From: a virus
IMG/VR virus record: IMGVR_UViG_3300044641_004328
Span: 1 to 26,422 of that record
DNA: 26,422 nt
Direction: 5' to 3' (one strand)
Shown here: positions 13,550 to 22,900 of the stretch, one piece after another
Layout of the letters: each line of letters begins with the position of its first letter
Position numbering within the stretch: the first letter of the stretch is position 1
The notes under the pieces: model-generated
What the model saw: the letters and a program-made list of their open reading frames with translations, nothing else
Told to the model about the DNA's origin: nothing
The model's database searches: none
Translations under genes and position numbers: made by a program

Positions 13550-13863
13550 CAGGCGAGGGGGGATCAGGTGACTCCCAGTCGTGGGAGGACATCCCCCTCC
13601 TCAAGTATGAATCAGAGATATTCATAAGAACAGGTGCTTGGAAAAGCATAACCGAATTAGAAGAGAATCTCACAATGGATGAGATGTTTTTGCTATATCG
13701 TGCATGTATGAATGAAAATTCAACAAACATGAAAATGCTCGCTGCTGCGCAAGGTGCAGATGTTGATCTCAATGAAGATTGGTTTGATCCACAACCTGAA
13801 AGTGTTCTTGACGCAGATTCAATACGTTATGTCCCATTTGGTTTGGGTTATGAGGGTGGTTAA
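13534..13863 (+). CDS. Tail assembly chaperone T part, expressed as a G-T fusion by -1 frameshift
   Basis: The frame that is -1 relative to G is open from 13513 to the stop at 13863. It has no ATG, GTG or TTG until 13675, yet the part before that reads like coding sequence (SWEDIPLLKYESEIFIRTGAWKSITELEENLTMDEM, resembling T-type chaperones). So it is most likely reached by slippage from G within 13513-13549. Two candidate sites are GGGGTCC (13531-13537, exact P-site re-pairing) and CCCTTCC (13540-13546). A hairpin CTCCCA-GTCG-TGGGAG at 13572-13587 follows. I give the start for the first site; the second would begin at 13543. Reinitiation at 13675 is a less likely alternative. Confidence 0.72.
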   Translation, partial: VRPFLTGEGGSGDSQSWEDIPLLKYESEIFIRTGAWKSITELEENLTMDEMFLLYRACMNENSTNMKMLAAAQGADVDLNEDWFDPQPESVLDADSIRYVPFGLGYEGG

Positions 13864-13866
13864 TAT

Positions 13867-13875
13867 TGCTAATAT
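13867..13875 (+). promoter_or_regulatory. Weak extended -10-like box before the tape measure gene
   Basis: TGCTAATAT matches TGn plus 4 of 6 -10 positions and lies within a 5-base inverted repeat (ATTGC / GCAAT). The tape measure ATG at 13909 has its own ribosome site (AGGA at 13900-13903). In an AT-rich gap such matches arise by chance, so this is tentative. Confidence 0.25.
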
Positions 13876-13908
13876 GCAATTAATCAACTATTATTAAACA
13901 GGACAATT

Positions 13909-16900
13909 ATGGCTGACGCAACTGGACATATTAGAGTAGAAACTATCATTGACGACTCGCTCAAGAGCGGGCTTAAAGGTGTCTCTGATAGCATATTCTT
14001 AGTCTCAGCCAGAATTAATGGTCTTAATCTTCTTACAAGAAGTTTGACAAATTCCAACTATGCGGTGTCGCAGTCGTTGAAGAGTGTGTCCTCAGCCCAA
14101 TCTGGAGTTGCCAAATCAGCAAGAGAATTGGCTGCAAATCAAGCAATTGTTGCTAATTATTTGAAACAAGTTCGCATTGAAGCAGATGCTGCTAAAACTG
14201 CATTGCACTCACATCAGATGACTCTTTCACAAACGTCTGCTAGTTACAAGCAAGCCGGTGCTGAGATTGCTTTCATTGATCAAAAATTAAGACATCTGAA
14301 TTCAACACAAAAAGTTGTTGATAGGACAATGCGAGCAAACGCAATGCAAACGATGTCTAAGCAATACAATAAGCAAGCAACTGAATTGAGTTATGTTGGT
14401 CAACGTCTCACGATGGGGTTGACACTTCCTCTTGTAACGCTCGGTCGCTTAGGGTTTAGTTCACTAAAGAAGTTGGACCAAGAACTTATTAGAACCAGAA
14501 AGCTTCTTGATGACACAGGTGATGGTGCTGACAACCTTGAAGGAAGAATGAAAGTTCTGGGGGAAAGACTTGATGACATCTCTTACAAATGGGGTGTATC
14601 AAGAGAGTTGCTACAGGGTCTTGCTGGAGACTTTGCTGAATTAGGCATATCCGATCCAAAAACATTGGCAAACCTCGTTCAGATTACAAATGAGATTGAA
14701 AAACTTGGTAACGTAGATATAACTGATGCCGGTAAATTGACTCAATCAATTTATCAAAACTTGTTGAGAATTAGAAGACTCCAGGGGATGAGTGTTACTG
14801 ATCCAATGGCTCTGCAGCAGATTACGCAAGAAGTTCGTGGAGCAATTGCACTATTCAACTATGCTGAAAACAAAACTTCTCTTTCGTTGAAGAACATTGC
14901 TGACGCATTCCCAGAAGTTTCTGGTGCTGCAACAAGCTTTGGTCTCAACATGGCTACAACAGCAGCATTGCTTGTTCCGATGGTTTCTGCTGGTTTTCAA
15001 GTAGGGGCATCAGCAAACTCAATCAAGGTTTCTTTACAGAAACTTGTTCTTCCAACAAAAGACACGAGAAAGTTGATAAACGCTCTCCGTCAAGAACTTG
15101 GACCAAACTTCAAGATGTCTGCTGACATTGGAGGAGAAGGTCTGCAAAACTTAGTTGATGGCTATATTGAGTTGGAAAAATCCCTATACAAAACGCAAGG
15201 TACGATGCAATTGTTTGGAAAGGCTTTTGGTGTTAGGCAGGGACCTAGAATGGAAGTTGCTATTCAACAAATGGCTGCTTTCCAGAAACAATTGAATAAT
15301 GCAAAAAGCAGTGAGACCCTAGTTCTGTCTACTTTGGAGCAAAGCATCAATGCTCAGTTAAGGAAGAACGGCTTAGAGGAAGTTAGTCTTAAAAATATTA
15401 AGGGTATTCAAGACTTGAACTCTGCTTCAACTGAGAGAAGTAAGGAGAATAATCTTGAGTACACTGAAAGAGCCAAGATTATTCAGAAAATACAGGCGCA
15501 AGAGGCTAAGCAACTTATAACGTCGGACAAGATGAGAAAAGCAATGCAGGATATATCAACTGAATCTGGAAAGATATTAATTGGTGGTGCTTTTGGTCAA
15601 GAAGAAACCGGCAGAACGATGGAAGAGGAATTAAGGAAGTCTGAGCAGTCACTGAACGTACAGGCTGGTCGGGTAAGAGAATCTGTTAAATCAATCGCTA
15701 GAGACTTTACAGTTGCTTTTGGTGAAATATTAAAAGTTGTTAGTCCAATCTTCATCAAGATTGCAAAAACAATTAGAGAGTTAAGTCCTGGTTTTAAAAA
15801 AGTAATTGGGCTTGCAGCAATTTTCTTAGTCACCATTGGACCAATAATTAGAATATTCTCTTTGTTCAAACAATCACAAAGCCTTGCAATGCTTGGTTTG
15901 GCAAAAGGTCTTACGGTAGGTCGTACACAGGCACAACAATTAGATGCGCAATTGTTGAAAACAAGCGATAGTCTTTTGCGATTAGGCAAGATCGGTAAAG
16001 TAACTCAGATAGGCGACAAAATTTTCCTTGAGGGCAAAGCAAAGACTAATAAGAAAGCAATGGAACTTGTTGGTCTTGAATCACAATATGACCCAACAGA
16101 CACAAGCCGTTCCTCACGTAGAACTGGTAAGAAAATTTCAAGTCTTAAAAAAGATTTAGGTATTGTACGGGGGGGAAGAACTAGCGACATGGATGTATCT
16201 GGCTTGATGCCAGGAACCTTAGACGCTCTTGGTTTAAACCCACTTGCTCAAAACAGACCAAAAAATTCAGCACAAATGAAAGCACAGCGTCTGGCAAATA
16301 TAGATATAGCCAAGCAATATTCTGCTCAATTAAAAGCTGCAGCAGCCAGTGCCGCTGCAGCAGCCAATGCCGTTGCTGTACCCGCTGTTGCTGTGCCGAC
16401 TGTTGCATCCACAGCGGGAGGTTCTGTATCTACTGTAGGTAGTGTTGCAACCACAGTCGGAAGTGTTGCAAACAAATCAATAAACCAAGGTCTCGGACAA
16501 GCATTGGGCAAGATAATTGCAATCTTGCAGGCAATAAAAAACTGTGCCTGCAATGGCAAGAACGTATTGGCTCCAAATCCACAGGGGATTCCGGGCGCAG
16601 GAGGCATATCACCAACTGGACCTCCTGCTGCAACCCCTACCCCTGCAAAACCTGCAGCAGCAAACGCACCGAATGCAACACCCGGAGGCATACCTAAGAG
16701 AACAACTAAAGGACCACTAAGAACGCCTGATGCACAAGCAGACGCTGTTAGTGGTCCTTCAATCTATACCAGCACAACGCCTGGAGGCATACCTAAGAGA
16801 ACAGTTAAAACTCCATCTGCACAACCTGCTGGGAAACCTATAGTTACAGAATTTAAAATTGGAGACAGAGATGCGACCTCTACTGTATACCCTGTCCAAA

Positions 16901-19900
16901 CTCCTGACCAAACTGAGAATGAAAGATTTCCTCATGGCTTACGTGTAGGTCCAGGACCTGAAGGATTTACAAGACTTGGAGACACTGTTAGAGAAACTGT
17001 TAACGATGTTGCTAACAAGATAGAAGCACAAGTACGTCAAATAGGTCCTGGACTACAAATAATTCCAAAATCTCAGGCGTTTGCAAGTATTGGAGACGCT
17101 GCTGAAAAAACTGTTGATGATGTTATTGAAAATGTAAACGAACAGGTTGCGGATGCAACTAAGTCTGCGCAGTCAACAATAAAGAGAATTACCAATACTG
17201 ACCTTTCCGAAGAGGCTTCGCAGCCAACTAGGGGAGACGGTTCTGGTACAGAGTCAAGAGCATCTAGGCGTAGCAAGCGTGACCTTGCCTCTGATGCTTC
17301 AATGTCTCAAAGTGAAAAACTTGATGTTCAATTCAAGAGAAGTAGTGCCTATCGCACTCAACTAAAAGATGCTAAAGAAGCAGCAGAGAGGGATATAAAA
17401 GATGCTCTTGAGAGTGCAGCAAATTCTGTTGCACAAGTTGTTGATGAAGTAGAAGTGGCATTAAATAAACTTGGTTCTGATGTAACCGCTGATGTAAAAG
17501 TAGTTGCCTCGGCAGGAAAAGCCGTTGAAGATAAAGTTGAGAAAGCAGTAGAGACGGCAAAGGATTCTACAAGAATCCCTAGAGAACTGCTAAACAGAAG
17601 TAGACCAGCTCCCCGTGTTAGCACTCAAGAAGAAATATCAGACATTGCTTTCTCTCTAGGTAACGAGACAGGGAGTACTCCCTTGCCTTCAACTAAAGCA
17701 GAAAAACTTGATGCCCAACGTATATTAGGATCTTCGGTACCGCCTGCTCCACCAGTTCGTGAAAACCAAGGACCAATTGGTTATCCAGCACAACTGTATG
17801 CAATGCTTAAAAAAGATATACAAGATAGAGGGCTTAGTCCAAACGAGGCTGCAATGACAGCTTTTAAGGCAACAATAGAGGGAATTAAGAGAAAGGCTGC
17901 TCGCAGCCAGCGTTCTAATCTTGGAACAGTATTTGGTATTGGCTTAGGAGAACAAAAAATCGGGGAAGATGGAGAGCCAATAGATACCGATGCAACGTAC
18001 CAATACAAGATTGTTGACAAAAAAGCCGAAAGAGAAAGAGCCTTGGCTATTGGGCGAGATGCCTCTCGTGCTTCTCGTGCTGTACCAGCACCAATTGACA
18101 CTTCTCCTCGCCCATTAGAACCTCAAGAGGTTGAAGACGTTGCTAATTTAAGAGAAGCACGAAGGAAGGCGGGGAGAGGCGACCTATCCGAAGCTGATAA
18201 AGATCTTGAACAAAAAGTTAATAAAAGAATACAAGACGACGCAAACGATCTTGCTAAAAGAAGAGAGGCTGCTGCGCTTCAGCAACAACGGGCTAGACGA
18301 GCAGAAGCGAGTGCTGGTTTAGTAGAAGGACAAAGACTACCTGCCTACGCTTCTGACGAACCGGATCCAAAAGTTCTAGAAGCTCAGCGACAGGCTAGAC
18401 CAGACCTCTTGGGTGAAAAAGCAAGGATGCAAATGCAAAGCGTAACCCAGCAAGCAGTTGCTGAAGTTAAGGAAGTGCAAGGTCTTGTCCATGAAACTAG
18501 AGCAAGATTTGAGTTAACAAAAGACAGTTTGATTGCAACATTCCGTGAATTAGGAATAAAACCACCTGACGACTTGTTGGCTGCTTCTGAATTTGCGGTA
18601 AAAATAAATCAAAAAACTGGTCAAAAAATAGTAGAAACCCTATCAAACCTTAAGAAAGCGGGTAAGATAGATCCCCAACAATTATACAAGAGAGGCGTGG
18701 TCAAAAGTCTTACTGGTGGAAAAGAGAAGGTAGCAGTTGATGATGCAATCGCTGCTGCTATGCCGAAAAAAACAGTTCTAGACAATCCAGAAAAGGCTAG
18801 GAGAGCAATCAGGATAACGTCAGCTTCTGTCGGCTTAAGGTATGGAGATAAAGACCCAAGTTATCCAGCAAGAATGCGTCGCATAATAGGCAGGTTTGGA
18901 AGTTTTGCTGGAGATGCAAAAGCCCAGGGTGAAAGTGTATTTAACAGGACTGCTGCCGCTATTAGTCAGATAAATATTAAAAGAGAAACAGATGCTGAAG
19001 AACGTAGAAGAAAATATGACGAAAGAGTAGCAGCAGGAGAAAGACCAACAAGCGAACCGAATCCTGCAGTTAAGATGCTCAACCCTGAGTCCCCAACAGA
19101 AGCAAGGGAACTAGCAAGAACAACAGGAAGGAGATACGTTGATATTGCCTATCCTAATATTAGGAGATCAAGAAAAAAAACCTTAGACGCAAGAAAAAAA
19201 GCTTTAGTCCAAACAACCCCAGAACAAGAAGCCGTAAAGCAAGCACAAAGGGAAGCGGATAGGGAAAGAGTTCGTCTTTCTACAGCTGCTATAGCAGCAG
19301 GGGAAGTGGAGACAAGAGGTCGCAAAGAAAAAAGAGATCAGGTAGTAGCAGAAGCCATTCAGAAACAAAATGAAGAAAAAGCCATACGTGCAGCAGAAAA
19401 AGCTGCCAAGGAAGCAGATAAGGCAGCTGAGAAGGCAAGCAAGACAGGTCCAAGACCAGTCACCGTTAAGACTTTTGAAGATCTCCCTGCGTTGATTCAA
19501 AACGACCCAGAATCCGCAAGTAAAAGAATGGAGGTCATGCGAGCATCATTGCCAGAGGCTCCTGTTATTCCAAAGCCCAGTTTAGAACCCCCTGCTCGTA
19601 TTGCCGAGGGGCGAAGAGCGCTGGTTATTTCGGATCTCAAGAAGCGGGTCAGGGATGCTGCAGAAAAAGCAAAAAGAGAAGGAAAGAAACCTGATGACAG
19701 CCTTAAAGGTCTTAAAGGAAAAGAGTTGGAAGATGCATTGCTGGCTCAATATGAGGAAAGTCAAAAGAAAAAAAGAGAAGAAGCCCTGGAGCGTATGGAG
19801 AAAAAACGTGCTGACGCTGCAGCAGGCGGAAGCGCCCCAGACATATCCGAAAGTAAGAGACCTAAATCGCTAAGTGCAGCAGCAGCATCTGGTCCAACGA

Positions 19901-22900
19901 TGCTCAATGCTCTTAACCAGCAACTTGCTACAACGCTTCAAATGCCTACACAAATGCTTGATTCATTTGTTGAAACACTTAAGGTTAAAGGTGGTGGACT
20001 TGCCGAACTTGCAACTGGAACAGAATCGGCATTGCAACAAGAACTTGCTCTATTGCAAAAAGCTCTAGCAGATGTTGGTTTAACAGTTCAAAAGGCAATT
20101 CAGGATCCTATAGATGCATATGCAAAACTTGGAAAGAATAAAGCATTTACTAAAGGTGGTGTCAATGAAGTGTTCCAACGCCTTGTCTTGTTCCAGAAGA
20201 CAATCAATGAACAGATTGAGCAAGGTCTTGATGTAACTTCGGCTATTGATGCTGCCAAAGCAAAAACTATTTCACGATTCCAGAAAACAGGTGCACCAGA
20301 AGGCGCACCAGCAACAGGAACTCCTTCTACTGCAGGAACCACTACTCCTACTGGTGGTAAGAGTGCTAAGGGATCATTAACTGCTGGTATGGCAAACCCT
20401 GAAATCAAAGTTGTTGCAGATCAACTTGCGTCAAGGATTAGAGCCGGAGAAAAGATTGAGATTGATTTCTATGCTGAAAAAGTAAAACTTGTTGAGTACC
20501 TGTCTAGAACATTTAATGCAAAAGGAAGAGGCAAAGGCAAACAAGAGGTTATTGTCCCGGAATTAATTAAAGCAATTGATAAGTTCCAAGAGTCTCTAGG
20601 CGGAGTTGTTGAAGAAGCAGTCGTTTCTCTTAAAGTAGCAGAGACTGCCGTTGAAGCAACTCCTTCTACAGTCCCGACAGTTGCTGATGATGTTGTTGTC
20701 GGCGTTAAACAATTGGATCAGGCAGTTAAGAACAATATTCAAAAGATTATTGCAGTACAAGCCTCAGCGTATCTGGGTGTTCAGCAAGCACAGCAAGGGT
20801 TGAGTAATTTAGGTACGTCAGTAAAGAGACCAGCACCAACAACTCAAGCTTCTCCTGGAGGCAAACTTGATGTAACGCCTTACGTTGGTGGTGGTTTCGG
20901 TGCAGTTGCAGCAGCGGTTGCAGCAGCAAAACAGTCTGCACAGACTCCAACACCAACTGCCTCTGCAGTACCTAAATCTTATGCCCAGTTCTACGCAAAT
21001 AGAGGTATTGAGGAGCCAGTCAAGAGGTCAAGAATTAAAGAGGCAATGGCATCAGGTAAAGAACGTGTTGGTGCATTGGTCAGTAAAGCAAGGTCTATAC
21101 CAATGGGTCGGGGTACGGAACCCCTCTTCCCAGCACAACTTGCTTCTCCTGTTAAATCATGGACAGCTGCATATGCCAAATGGGGTGCAGAGAAACTCAA
21201 GAACCCAGCACCTGTACCGAAGTCTTGGAAAACAGCATACGAGAAATGGGGTGCAGAGAAACTCAAGAATCCAGCGCCTGTACCAAAGTCATGGGCAACT
21301 GCTTATGAAAAATGGGGTATCCAAGGTCTCAAGAAACCACCAGTTCTCCAGACAGCAATGCAAGGAGTAAAAAAGGTTGCAAAAGTTGCTGGGAAAGAAG
21401 CGCTATCTGCGACAGTGCTGGGTCCTTTCTATGGAATATCTAAAGTTGTAAAAGCATTGAAGGCTGTGAATCAAGAGATTGATGCAGGATCAAATCGTTT
21501 TACGCAAAAAGTATTAAAGCTTAAAAAGGGAATCACGTTCCTTGGATACACAGTTGCGGATGAACTAAACAAAGTTGCTGGTAAACCTATTGCTGACAAG
21601 TTCCGTTCAGCCAATGCAAAAATGGGCGGGACAACAAGACTTAGAACTGCAAGAAACGCTGTTGGCATGGGTGCGGGAGCCTTTGCGGGGTTGGCTGCAA
21701 GCCCTCTGCTTGTTCCTGCAGCGATGGTTGCTGGCACAGTCGGTCTTGGTAAGGGGGCAGCAAGTCTCGGTAGAAAAGTAATAGGTTCTGATAAAGCACA
21801 GAATTTCTTGCAGAATACAAGAACGGGTCAGGATGTCCAGAAAGGTCTAGATCTTGTTGCTAGTACTGTCAACAAGGGTGGTGCTTTAATTCTGCAAGCC
21901 GGACAATCAATTCAGAATAAAGTAATGCCAGTTTGGGAATCAACAAAACAAGTTGGTATTGCTATTGGTCAGGCAGTAGCCCATCCCGTAGTTGCTCTCC
22001 AGGATGCTGGGAGAAAAGTAACAAATGCATTACTAGGTCTTGGGAAAAGTGTACTCAAAGACACTAAGGATTTCACAGTGAAGACAGCCAAATCTATTAA
22101 AGAAAGATTGGTCGGTGGAACTACTACTTACGACACTCAACTTGGAACAGTCACAAAGAGTGGTGGAATCTTTAAAGCAGATCAGACGTTGGACCAGTCA
22201 ACGGGTGTCACAACAAAGGGTCGTGGATTCTTTGGCAAAGGTATTGCTGGAGCAGCATCTGGAGTAAAGAGGGGCGTTGGTGGTGTAAAGAAAGGCATCG
22301 GTGGAGCGGTTAGTGGTGGTGCTGGTATGGCACAGAATGCTTTGTCAATGGTGGTTCCTCCTCAGTTCCAGTTCCTGACAATGCTGTTCCCTCAATTGAT
22401 TAAGTTCGCACAAAGATTTACAAAAACATTTAGCTTAATTACGATTGTTGTTCTAGCAGCCGTTGGGGTATTCAAGTTCCTGCAATCAACATTTGGTGAA
22501 TGGAAGGATTCTGCTGGACCATTCTTGACCAACTTTAAGGCAGCATGGACAGCGCTTGCTGGAATATTTACAACAGTGAAAATTGCTCTTTCCGATTTCT
22601 TTAAATCTTTCTTTGGAGGTAGCCAAAAGAGTTCTGGCTCAATGCAAGATATGGGCAAGAAGATACTCAAGGTCTCCGAGATTGTTCGGGACTTTGCTAT
22701 CAAATTTGTACGTTTCTTTAACTTAACAATAAAGCCAGCCCTCTATTCCTTCCTTTCTGGTTTGAAACTCGTTATTCAGGGTGCAATCAAAATCTTTGGT
22801 GGAATATTTAATGTCATAAAGGGCATTGTGCAAAAGTTCCAAGGGCAGGGTGACGAAGCTGGAAAGAGTTTCAGCAAAGGCTTTGAGATGATTAAGTCTG

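Noticed and set aside
13557-13563. GGGGGGA as the main G-to-T slip site
   Set aside because: It lies after the G stop codon and in register with the T frame, so it cannot move ribosomes from G to T; kept only as an oddity.
20885-21370. 161-residue + strand frame inside the tape measure
   Set aside because: Gln/Leu/Arg-rich out-of-frame reading of Ala- and Lys-rich codons; no ribosome site and no known motif.
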